Assembly: GCF_018882335.1 (NCBI RefSeq)
Contig: NZ_JACVOS010000007.1
Coordinates: 1-64,000, forward strand
Direction of reading: 5' to 3'
Length of the DNA: 64,000 bases
DNA from: Polynucleobacter sp. AM-25C3
GTDB lineage: Bacteria; Pseudomonadota; Gammaproteobacteria; Burkholderiales; Burkholderiaceae
Every line of letters begins with the position of its first letter. Position 1 is the stretch's first letter. Shown one piece after another: positions 7,907-15,672 of the stretch. A program made the translations under genes and the position numbers. The notes beneath the pieces were generated by a model, which was not told the origin of the DNA, ran no database searches, and worked only from the letters and a program-made list of their open reading frames with translations.

Positions 7907-8734
7907 TTACTTAGCTAGACTAATCCTAGCGTAAGCACTGTGATTGTGAATAGATTCAAAGTTCTCAGCCTCAACCACTAAAGACAAAATGCGTTGATCG
8001 TCTTTGAGTTGCCCAGCCACATCACGTACAAGATCTTCCACAAACTTTGGATTGTCGTAAGCACGCTCGGTAACCCACTTCTCATCCGGGCGCTTAAGTA
8101 AGCCCCATAACTCGCTAGAGGCTTGGCTCTCCGCGGCTGCTACCAAATCTTCTACAGTCATTTTTGTCTGTGGATCAAGCTCTACCGACATCGTGACGTG
8201 GGAGCGTTGATTGTGCGCACCGTACTCAGAAATCTCTTTCGAGCAAGGGCACAAACTCATTACCGGAACTAAAGCGCGGAGGTTTAGCTCAACATCGATT
8301 GCACCGGACGCATTTTGCTTAGCCTTCGCCATCCAAGTCACTTCGTAATCCATCAAGCTTTCAACACCAGAAACTGGGGCGGCTTTTTTAACAAAGTGCG
8401 TATAAGTAAACTCAATGCGACCTTCGCTTGCGTTTAGTAGTGGCAACATCTCACGCACCATCGCAACAACAGAGGTGCTGTCAATCGGCTCATGGTGGTC
8501 TTGTAAGAGCGCGATGAAGCGGGACATGTGCGTACCCTTGACATGCGCAGGCAATGCCACATCCATTTCAAAATTACCAACCGCCGGCATCTCACCAGAC
8601 TTGGTGCGAATGATCAGCGGATGACGCAAACCCCGAATACCCACCCGCTCAATTGGCAATGCACGCTCGTCATGCAAAGACTGAATGTCTGGCATGGCTT
8701 GCGGTTTGAGAAAAGCGGTATTGATATCGTTCAT
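7907..8734 (-). CDS. folE2: GTP cyclohydrolase FolE2 (type IB)
   Basis: FolE2 converts GTP to 7,8-dihydroneopterin triphosphate, the first step of folate synthesis, and is unrelated in sequence to FolE apart from the shared tunnelling fold. The family motif CPCSKEISEYGAHNQRS, containing the catalytic cysteine, is present. The ATG at 8734 (MNDINTAF) is preferred; a TTG six codons upstream is also in frame. It is the last gene of xseB-ispA-dxs-folE2, 25 nt after dxs. FolE2 enzymes can use metals other than zinc and in several bacteria replace FolE under zinc limitation. Confidence 0.95.
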   Translation of the reverse strand: MNDINTAFLKPQAMPDIQSLHDERALPIERVGIRGLRHPLIIRTKSGEMPAVGNFEMDVALPAHVKGTHMSRFIALLQDHHEPIDSTSVVAMVREMLPLLNASEGRIEFTYTHFVKKAAPVSGVESLMDYEVTWMAKAKQNASGAIDVELNLRALVPVMSLCPCSKEISEYGAHNQRSHVTMSVELDPQTKMTVEDLVAAAESQASSELWGLLKRPDEKWVTERAYDNPKFVEDLVRDVAGQLKDDQRILSLVVEAENFESIHNHSAYARISLAK

Positions 8735-8759
8735 GGCTCTATTTTCAGACAAAAATGAC

Positions 8760-10676
8760 TTATTTGCCCGTAAGCACGGTATTTACTTCCGTTTTAGCAG
8801 AATTTAGCCCTGGAAAACGCTGGGAAATCGACTTGGCAATCCCAGCTGCATCAAGTCCGCACCTACTCATCAAGAGCTTGTAATCGCCATGCTCCACAAA
8901 TTCATCTGGAAGACCTAATTGGAGTAGGGGTTTATTGATACCCATAGCGGAGAGCGCCTCTAGACAAGCACTACCTGCGCCACCCTGAATTGCACCATCT
9001 TCAATCGTCACAAAATAATCATGGTCTTGCGCTAAAGATTTGAGGAGTTCGATATCCAATGGTTTTACAAAACGCATATTGGCAACTGAGGCATCAATCC
9101 GCTCAGCAACTTCGAGGGCTGCATACAGCAAAGTGCCAAAGGCCAAAATTGCCATACGCTGACCCGCTGGCGCATTAGACTTGCGACGCAATTCGCCCTT
9201 ACCTAATGGAACGGTGCGCAACTCTTTGGATGGAATAGTTCCGACACCAGCGCCGCGCGGATAGCGCACTGCACTTGGATGCGGCTGATGAAATGCAGTC
9301 GTCAGCAAATCGCGGCACTCTGCCTCGTCAGCAGGCGTCAACACCAGCATGTTCGGAATACAACGCAAGAATGGAATGTCATACGCGCCCGCATGCGTTG
9401 CACCATCAGCGCCCACTAGACCAGCGCGATCTAAAGCAAACAACACTGGCAGATCTTGAATTGCCACATCATGAATGAGTTGATCGTAAGCGCGCTGTAA
9501 GAAAGTGGAGTAAATTGCAACAACAGGCTTCATACCTTCGCATGCCATACCCGCCGCAAAAGTCACCGCATGTTGTTCAGCAATACCGACGTCGTAATAA
9601 CGCTTCGGGAAATTCATTTCAAACTCAACTAAGCCGGAGCCTTCACGCATGGCAGGCGTAATGCCGATTAAAAGTGGATCAGCGTGTGCCATATCGCACA
9701 ACCACTCACCAAAGACTTGAGTGAAAGTTTTCTGCGATGGAGTGATTGATTTCTTGATACCCTCTTCTGGATTGAACTTACTAGGGCCGTGATAGAGCAC
9801 TGGGTCAGCCTCTGCGAGCTCATAACCCTGACCCTTGCGAGTGACTACATGCAAGAACTGCGGGCCACGACCCTCCAGCGCCAAGCGACGGACGTTCTGC
9901 AGCATGGGAATCAAGGCGTCTAAATCATGCCCATCAATTGGCCCAAAGTAGTTAAAACCAAATTCTTGAAAAATGGTTGATGGTGAGACCATGCCCTTAG
10001 CATGATCCTCTAAACGTTTTGCAAACTCACGCAAAGGAGGGGCGATCGATAAAACACTATCAATCCCCTTCTTCGTTGCGGAATAAATATTGCCACTCAG
10101 CAATCTCGCCAAGTGACGATTCAGGGCACCCACTGCTGGCGAGATCGACATATCGTTGTCGTTCAGAATCACCACCAAAGGCAAATCGTCATAGACGCCA
10201 GCATTGTTCATCGCCTCAAATGCCATACCACCCGTCATCGCACTATCACCAATCACTGCAATAGCTACTTGCTTCTCACCCTTGGTCTGAAAAGCGCGAG
10301 CCATACCCATCGCCGCAGAAATACTCGTAGAAGAGTGGCCGGTACCAAAGGCATCGTATTCACTTTCAGCGCGACGTGGGAAACCAGACAAACCGCTGAA
10401 CTGGCGCAAGGTATTCATACGATCACGACGACCAGTCAAAATTTTATGCGGATAACTTTGATGTCCCACATCCCATACGATCCGATCATGTGGCGTATCA
10501 AATACATAGTGCAGAGCAATCGATAACTCCACTGTTCCTAAATTAGAGGAGAGGTGTCCGCCGGTTTTAGAAACAGAATCCAGCACGAATTGACGCAACT
10601 CATCAGCAAGCGCAGGCAGTTGCTCTCGAGGAAGTTTTTTTAACTCTGCAGGGGAGTGAATGGAATTTAAAGTCAT
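8760..10676 (-). CDS. dxs: 1-deoxy-D-xylulose-5-phosphate synthase
   Basis: Dxs condenses pyruvate and glyceraldehyde 3-phosphate to 1-deoxyxylulose 5-phosphate, the entry step of the MEP isoprenoid pathway. It is a thiamine-diphosphate enzyme: the [15 protein letters not shown] cofactor motif and the transketolase-type [15 protein letters not shown] segment are visible, and its 638 residues are normal. ATG at 10676 is preferred over the adjacent in-frame TTG because GAAGA lies just upstream. It follows ispA by 16 nt, so the first enzyme and the prenyl-chain enzyme are co-transcribed. ispH, the last MEP step, is elsewhere in the window. Confidence 0.98.
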   Translation of the reverse strand: MTLNSIHSPAELKKLPREQLPALADELRQFVLDSVSKTGGHLSSNLGTVELSIALHYVFDTPHDRIVWDVGHQSYPHKILTGRRDRMNTLRQFSGLSGFPRRAESEYDAFGTGHSSTSISAAMGMARAFQTKGEKQVAIAVIGDSAMTGGMAFEAMNNAGVYDDLPLVVILNDNDMSISPAVGALNRHLARLLSGNIYSATKKGIDSVLSIAPPLREFAKRLEDHAKGMVSPSTIFQEFGFNYFGPIDGHDLDALIPMLQNVRRLALEGRGPQFLHVVTRKGQGYELAEADPVLYHGPSKFNPEEGIKKSITPSQKTFTQVFGEWLCDMAHADPLLIGITPAMREGSGLVEFEMNFPKRYYDVGIAEQHAVTFAAGMACEGMKPVVAIYSTFLQRAYDQLIHDVAIQDLPVLFALDRAGLVGADGATHAGAYDIPFLRCIPNMLVLTPADEAECRDLLTTAFHQPHPSAVRYPRGAGVGTIPSKELRTVPLGKGELRRKSNAPAGQRMAILAFGTLLYAALEVAERIDASVANMRFVKPLDIELLKSLAQDHDYFVTIEDGAIQGGAGSACLEALSAMGINKPLLQLGLPDEFVEHGDYKLLMSRCGLDAAGIAKSISQRFPGLNSAKTEVNTVLTGK

Positions 10677-10692
10677 CAAATCTTCAGTAATC

Positions 10693-11595
10693 TTATTTAC
10701 CTCTATTAACCACTAACAGAGCCAAATCTTTCAGAGCTTGGGCTTTAGCACCAAAACTCTCTAGGCTAGCAATTGCCGTTCCTTGCAAATCTTTTGCTGC
10801 CTTCTTTGCATAGTCTAAACCCATCAAGGTCACATAGGTCGGCTTATCGTTGGCAGCGTCTTTTCCTGCGGTTTTGCCTAAGGTGTTGCTATCTGCGGTT
10901 GCATCCAAAACATCGTCCACAATTTGAAAGGCCAAGCCCAAGGCTTCAGAATAATTCGCGAGATCTTGCATCTGGCTCGGCTTCAGTTGGGCGGCAATGC
11001 CACCCAGTTGCACCGAACAAGAAAGTAAGGCGCCTGTTTTCATTGCATGCATTTGCTTTAGGCCCGCAAGATCTAATTTTTTTCCAACACTCTCTAGATC
11101 AATCGCCTGGCCACCAGCCATGCCACGCGAACCTGAGGCACTAGCTAATGCAGCAATCATGGCCAAACAGGTCTCTGCATCGCATTGCGCATTTGCCAAA
11201 ATCTCAAATGCGCGTGTTTGCAAGGCATCGCCTACTAACAAAGCAGTCGCCTCATCAAATGCCTTATGCACTGTTGGTCGTCCACGACGCAAGTCATCGT
11301 CATCCATACAAGGCAAGTCGTCGTGCACCAATGAGTAAGCATGAATACACTCAATCGCAACAGCGGCTGCATCTAAAGCTGCTTGTGTTTCTGCGCTAGC
11401 GTCATCACCCAATTCACCCGCGGCATAAACCAATAAAGGGCGAATGCGTTTACCACCACCCTGCGCGGCATAACGCATAGCTTCATGCAAACGAGCGGGA
11501 TTGGCATTGGCAGCATCGAGCAAATTCTCCAAAGCCAATTCTGTTCGCTGCCCATGAGCGCGAATCCAGTCATCAAAAGAAAAGAACTTATTCAT
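10693..11595 (-). CDS. ispA: Farnesyl diphosphate synthase
   Basis: A 300-residue short-chain trans-prenyltransferase that joins isopentenyl diphosphate to dimethylallyl and geranyl diphosphate to give farnesyl diphosphate for undecaprenyl phosphate, quinones and haem side chains. The first aspartate-rich motif ([17 protein letters not shown]) carries the two-residue insertion usual in bacterial FPP synthases, and the second (FQIVDDVLD) is intact. GGGKRIRP near the N-terminus binds diphosphate. It sits between xseB and dxs, the normal proteobacterial order. Confidence 0.96.
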   Translation of the reverse strand: MNKFFSFDDWIRAHGQRTELALENLLDAANANPARLHEAMRYAAQGGGKRIRPLLVYAAGELGDDASAETQAALDAAAVAIECIHAYSLVHDDLPCMDDDDLRRGRPTVHKAFDEATALLVGDALQTRAFEILANAQCDAETCLAMIAALASASGSRGMAGGQAIDLESVGKKLDLAGLKQMHAMKTGALLSCSVQLGGIAAQLKPSQMQDLANYSEALGLAFQIVDDVLDATADSNTLGKTAGKDAANDKPTYVTLMGLDYAKKAAKDLQGTAIASLESFGAKAQALKDLALLVVNRGK

Positions 11596-11615
11596 AAAAG
11601 AAGTTTTGGTGGAGC

Positions 11616-11849
11616 CTAGGCCTCAAATACCCGAACTTGCTGCTCAACTTGAGCCAGCATGCCCTGACAATGCTTCAAAAGTGCTGCGCCGCGCTGATAG
11701 GCCAAAAGTGTCTCCTCCAGCGAGAATTTGCCAGATTCCATGTCAGAAATAAGCTTTTCCAACTCCTTTACAGCCTGCTCGTAACGCAGGCTAGGGTCGA
11801 TTTGAACCTCAAGACCGGGTTTCTGACCCTCAGATTTCTTTGCTGGCAT
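11616..11849 (-). CDS. xseB: Exodeoxyribonuclease VII small subunit
   Basis: XseB is the small subunit that binds in several copies to XseA to form the single-strand exonuclease VII. The 77-residue product has the helical-hairpin family sequence (YEQAVKELEKLISDMESG, then LEETLLAYQRG). ATG at 11849 is favoured because GAAGGA lies nine bases upstream; an ATG three codons earlier directly abuts that site. It opens the xseB-ispA-dxs-folE2 operon. xseA is not in the window. Confidence 0.94.
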   Translation of the reverse strand: MPAKKSEGQKPGLEVQIDPSLRYEQAVKELEKLISDMESGKFSLEETLLAYQRGAALLKHCQGMLAQVEQQVRVFEA

Positions 11850-11918
11850 TGGATTCATTCCTTCAAATTTCTTACAGATATAGCCCTACATATTAAAGCG
11901 AGACGGGGTTCAGATGGG

Positions 11919-11924
11919 TATAAT
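11919..11924 (+). promoter_or_regulatory. Possible -10 element for the Rieske oxygenase gene
   Basis: An exact TATAAT lies 87 bp before the oxygenase start within the 162-bp divergent gap to xseB. A recognisable -35 is absent. The predicted leader would be about 80 nt. Confidence 0.3.
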
Positions 11925-12011
11925 CCCCTCCTTCCTTTCCAATATCGATCCGTCGATGGTTGGATTGGTTATTCCGCTTAGCTTCGGCTGACGTTTTCGG
12001 GGGTGGGGAGA

Positions 12012-13118
12012 ATGACTAATCTGGCTACCGCGCAGCAGCTTGCGCCGTCCAATCTACAACTGCCGGTTTCGGCATATTTCGACGTTGATCTCTATCAGCG
12101 CGAAATTGAACTGCTTTTTAAACAGGGCCCAGGCTATGTAGGTCACGAACTCATGGTTCCTGAAGTTGGGTCCTATCAAACCCTGAGCTCGGAAAATGAA
12201 GGTCGTTTACTGGTTCGCAACCAGCAAGGCGTTGAACTCCTTTCCAATGTCTGCCGCCATCGTCAAGCACTGATGCTTAATGGCTCCGGCAAAACAGATA
12301 ATATCGTGTGCCCACTCCATCGCTGGACCTATGATTTAAATGGCGAATTATTAGGCGCGCCCCATTTTGAAGATAAGCCCTGCCTGAATCTTGGCAAATC
12401 TCCTTTGCAAAATTGGCAAGGGCTCTTATTTGAAGGTCCTCGTGATGTTCGCGCCGATCTCGCCAAACTCGGTGTTGCAGGCGATCTCCAATTTGACGGA
12501 TATGTGCTCGATCATGTTGAAGTCCACGAATGCAATTACAACTGGAAAACCTTCATCGAGGTCTATCTTGAGGATTACCATGTTGTCCCGTTTCATCCGG
12601 GCTTAGGTAAGTTTGTTTCCTGCGAAGACTTGCGTTGGGAATTTGGTGACTGGCATAGCGTACAAACTGTCGGCATTCATAAAGACCTAGAGAAGCCAGG
12701 CTCACCGGTTTATCAAAAATGGCATGAAGCAGTATTGCGCCAGCACGAAGGCAAGACACCGCGCCATGGCGCCATCTGGCTCACCTACTACCCCAATGTG
12801 ATGGTGGAGTGGTATCCAGGCGTTCTGTGCGTTTCTACCTTACACCCAATGGGACCAAATAAAACGCGCAACATCGTGGAGTTTTACTACCCCGAAGAAA
12901 TCGCCCTCTTTGAGCGAGAGTATGTACAAGCAGAGCGTGCGGCCTATATGGAAACCTGCATTGAGGATGACGAAATCGCCGAGCGCATGGATGCTGGACG
13001 TGCAGCGCTACTGGCTCGCGGCGAAAATGAAGTGGGTCCCTATCAAAGCCCCATGGAAGACGGCATGCAACATTTTCATGAATGGTACCGTCGCGCAATG
13101 AACTATCAAGACGCATAA
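12012..13118 (+). CDS. Rieske non-haem iron oxygenase, alpha subunit type
   Basis: A 368-residue ring-hydroxylating-type oxygenase. The Rieske [2Fe-2S] ligands are C81, H83, C100 and H103 (CRH and CPLH, 16 residues between the pairs). The catalytic-domain mononuclear iron motif DYHVVPFH (Asp-x2-His-x4-His) follows in NWKTFIEVYLEDYH. The overall form is closest to single-component alpha subunits of the choline monooxygenase or GbcA kind. The substrate is unknown. ATG at 12012 has a GGGTGGGGA ribosome site; a GTG three codons upstream is less likely. No reductase or ferredoxin gene is adjacent; a flavin Fe-S reductase at 34.9 kb is a possible partner. Confidence 0.9.
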   Translation: MTNLATAQQLAPSNLQLPVSAYFDVDLYQREIELLFKQGPGYVGHELMVPEVGSYQTLSSENEGRLLVRNQQGVELLSNVCRHRQALMLNGSGKTDNIVCPLHRWTYDLNGELLGAPHFEDKPCLNLGKSPLQNWQGLLFEGPRDVRADLAKLGVAGDLQFDGYVLDHVEVHECNYNWKTFIEVYLEDYHVVPFHPGLGKFVSCEDLRWEFGDWHSVQTVGIHKDLEKPGSPVYQKWHEAVLRQHEGKTPRHGAIWLTYYPNVMVEWYPGVLCVSTLHPMGPNKTRNIVEFYYPEEIALFEREYVQAERAAYMETCIEDDEIAERMDAGRAALLARGENEVGPYQSPMEDGMQHFHEWYRRAMNYQDA

Positions 13119-13156
13119 TCAAGTAACACTACATTCGCCCGAAATAGGAAGCCTTC

Positions 13157-13987
13157 ATGACGCCTCTCATCACTGCAAACCAGTTAGAAGAAATCATTAA
13201 TAGCGGCGAGAATGTTTTGCTTTGCGATTGCCGATTTGATTTAGTCGATCCGCAGGCGGGCAGAAAATCCTACTTAGAAGGTCATATTCCAGGGGCTGTT
13301 TATGTCGATCTTGATCAAGACCTATCTGGCCTCAAAACCGGCCAAAATGGTCGTCACCCATTGCCCACCCCAGAAGCTTGGGCCCAAACTAAGTCGCGCC
13401 TAGGAATTGACTCCAATACTTTAGTAGTTGCCTATGATGGTCAAGGCTCTGTGTATGCCAGTCGAATATGGTGGATGCTCAAAGCAACCGGTCATGCCAA
13501 AGTGCAAGTCTTGGATGGTGGCCTAGACACCTGGAACGGCCCAATCAGCACCCTGCCACGCGAAGCAAAACCGACAATCATGCCAGTAGCAGCAATGCCT
13601 TACGTTGGCCTGGTTTTGGTAGACGGTGTGATTGAAAATCTTCAAAGCAAAAAGAGTGTTGTGATCGATGCCCGTGCAAATGATCGCTTCCATGGTCAAA
13701 ATGAAACCTTAGATCCTGTCGGTGGGCACATCCCCGATGCGATTAATTATTTCTTTAGAGATAACCTATCCGGAAAATCGTTTAAGTCACCTGAACAACT
13801 CTATAAAGACTTTTATGCTCTCCTGGGATCAACCAAAGCATCTCAGGTGATTCATCAATGCGGCTCTGGGGTGACAGCTTGTCATAACTTGCTAGCCATG
13901 GAAATTGCTGACCTTAAAGGCTCACGACTGTATGCGGGCAGTTGGAGTGAGTGGTGCGCTGACCCTAGCAGGCCAGTAGCGCTTTAA
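13157..13987 (+). CDS. sseA: 3-Mercaptopyruvate/thiosulfate sulfurtransferase
   Basis: A tandem-rhodanese protein of 276 residues. The N-terminal domain is inactive-like, while the C-terminal domain carries the persulfide cysteine C235 in CGSGVTA. That loop matches the mercaptopyruvate sulfurtransferases such as E. coli SseA rather than classical rhodanese (CRxGxT). It would move sulfur from 3-mercaptopyruvate to cyanide or thiols. It starts 38 nt after the Rieske oxygenase and is probably co-transcribed. Its end overlaps the convergent ZIP gene by 4 bp. Confidence 0.92.
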   Translation: MTPLITANQLEEIINSGENVLLCDCRFDLVDPQAGRKSYLEGHIPGAVYVDLDQDLSGLKTGQNGRHPLPTPEAWAQTKSRLGIDSNTLVVAYDGQGSVYASRIWWMLKATGHAKVQVLDGGLDTWNGPISTLPREAKPTIMPVAAMPYVGLVLVDGVIENLQSKKSVVIDARANDRFHGQNETLDPVGGHIPDAINYFFRDNLSGKSFKSPEQLYKDFYALLGSTKASQVIHQCGSGVTACHNLLAMEIADLKGSRLYAGSWSEWCADPSRPVAL

Positions 13988-14757
13988 TGCAATAGCGATA
14001 GCAAGATTACCAAGCCAACCCCACAGGCAATCAAAATCGTTTGACGTAAAGACTCAGCCCAATGCGGGCGACGATGCATTTGCGGAATGAGATCACTCAC
14101 TGCGATATAAATAAAGCTACTTGAAGCAATCACCAATAGGTAAGGCATTGCTGCATGGGCTTTCTCCAAGAAGAAGTAAGCCAATACGCCGCCAACCACC
14201 GCTGATAAACCACAAATGAAGTTGTAGAACAAAGCGCGCGTGCGGGAGAAGCCCGCATTGAGCAGCACAATGAAATCCCCAATCTCTTGCGGAATCTCAT
14301 GCGCGATGATGGCAATAGCAGTAAAGATACCCACTTGGTAATCCGCCATGAATGCAGCAGCAATCAAAACACCATCCACAAAATTGTGCAGTCCATCACC
14401 CACCAAAATCATCCAACCGCTACGACCGGCTACTTCAGCATCATGACCGTGGTGATGACCATGACCATCCCCTTCGTGATGATGGCTGTGACGCAATAGT
14501 GCAATTTTCTCCAGCAAGAAGAAGCCAAGGAGACCTGCAAGCAAAGTAGCAAACAGCAACTGTGGACTTGCCCCAGGCATTGTGAAAGCCTCAGGTAAGG
14601 AGTGCAGTAAGGCAGTGGCCAGCAAAATACCGACAGATACACTCACCATGCCATGAACCATCTTCGAGAGCAAAGATAATGAAAAGCTCGCTGCAACCAA
14701 GACGCTAGCCGTGCCCGCTAGCGCTGTTACCAACAAGATGCTTTGCAGTACTGACAT
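13984..14757 (-). CDS. ZIP family divalent metal transporter
   Basis: An inner-membrane protein of 257 residues with about eight hydrophobic segments. Between the third and fourth runs is a histidine-rich cytoplasmic loop (HSHHHEGDGHGHHHGHD), and a conserved helix carries GDGLHNFVDG and IIAHEIPQEIGDF, the ZIP metal-binding signatures. Members import zinc, iron or other divalent metals; the specificity cannot be fixed here, though the GufA/ZupT-like sequence suggests zinc. It is the last gene of polA-hydrolase-zip, 5 nt after the hydrolase. Confidence 0.92.
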   Translation of the reverse strand: MSVLQSILLVTALAGTASVLVAASFSLSLLSKMVHGMVSVSVGILLATALLHSLPEAFTMPGASPQLLFATLLAGLLGFFLLEKIALLRHSHHHEGDGHGHHHGHDAEVAGRSGWMILVGDGLHNFVDGVLIAAAFMADYQVGIFTAIAIIAHEIPQEIGDFIVLLNAGFSRTRALFYNFICGLSAVVGGVLAYFFLEKAHAAMPYLLVIASSSFIYIAVSDLIPQMHRRPHWAESLRQTILIACGVGLVILLSLLH

Positions 14758-14762
14758 ATAAA

Positions 14763-15656
14763 TTACGCTACCCCATTTTGTTTAAACCAAGCAATGCACT
14801 TTTCCCAGCCGTCTTTCGCTGGGCCTTCGCGATAAGTGGCGCGATAGTCTGCATGAAATGCGTGTGGGGTATCGGGATAAATTTCGAAGCGACATGCTTT
14901 GGCTGCTGGATTTTTGGGAGCCGCCTTTGCAAGCGCTTCACGCATTTGCTCAACACTCTCCAAAGAAATGCCAGTATCGGCGCCACCATATAAACCTAAG
15001 ACTGGAGCCTTGAGGTCGGCGGCGATGTCCACTGGGTAACGAGGATTGCCCTCAGTTTTTTCACCGATAACACGACCATACCAAGCTACGCCAGCCTTAA
15101 CCTGTGGCAATGTGGCTGACAGCCAAGTAATGCGGCCACCCCAGCAAAATCCAGTCACGCCTACTTTTTTCAAGTCACCGCTATTTTTTCCAGCCCAAAT
15201 CAATGCAGCTTGCAAGTCATTTAGGACCTGCATATCCGAAGTTGGAGCCACGATATTTTTTTGAATCTCAGCAACAGTGCCATAGGCATTCGGGTCACCG
15301 GCACGGGTAAAGAATTCTGGGGCAATGGCCAAGTAACCTAATTTAGCAAAACGCCTAGTGACATCTGCAATGTACTCATGTACCCCAAAGATTTCGCTAG
15401 CGACAATCACAATCGGCAAACTTCCTTTGGCCTTCTCTGGACGAGAAACATAAGCGGGCATCTGAAAGCTACCGACTGGAATCATTTGCTCACCCGCTTT
15501 AATGCCAGTGAAATCCGTTTCAATCGCTGCAGCTAGGACTGGCTCAGAGGCGGCTACAAAACCAATGCCCATCGTTGTTGCAGTAATGGCAGAGGCTTTC
15601 ATGAAACCCCTTCTATCGCTAGACACTATTTTTGAATCTTGATCTTTTTTTGTCAT
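14763..15656 (-). CDS. Tat-exported dienelactone hydrolase family protein
   Basis: An alpha/beta hydrolase of 297 residues. The N-terminus shows a twin-arginine signal (SDRRGFMK at 13-20, then a hydrophobic run ending LAAA near 44), so export to the periplasm is expected. The nucleophile is C171 in GFCWGG, a cysteine as in dienelactone hydrolase, and the histidine lies in PHAFHADYR near the end. The natural substrate is unknown; the family hydrolyses lactones and esters. AGGAG precedes the start, 16 nt after polA, so it belongs to the polA transcript. Confidence 0.9.
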   Translation of the reverse strand: MTKKDQDSKIVSSDRRGFMKASAITATTMGIGFVAASEPVLAAAIETDFTGIKAGEQMIPVGSFQMPAYVSRPEKAKGSLPIVIVASEIFGVHEYIADVTRRFAKLGYLAIAPEFFTRAGDPNAYGTVAEIQKNIVAPTSDMQVLNDLQAALIWAGKNSGDLKKVGVTGFCWGGRITWLSATLPQVKAGVAWYGRVIGEKTEGNPRYPVDIAADLKAPVLGLYGGADTGISLESVEQMREALAKAAPKNPAAKACRFEIYPDTPHAFHADYRATYREGPAKDGWEKCIAWFKQNGVA

Positions 15657-15672
15657 TTTTTAGTCTCCTGAT

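Noticed and set aside
10113..10526. A 137-residue open frame antisense to dxs
   Set aside because: Falls in the conserved thiamine-diphosphate region of dxs; shadow frame.
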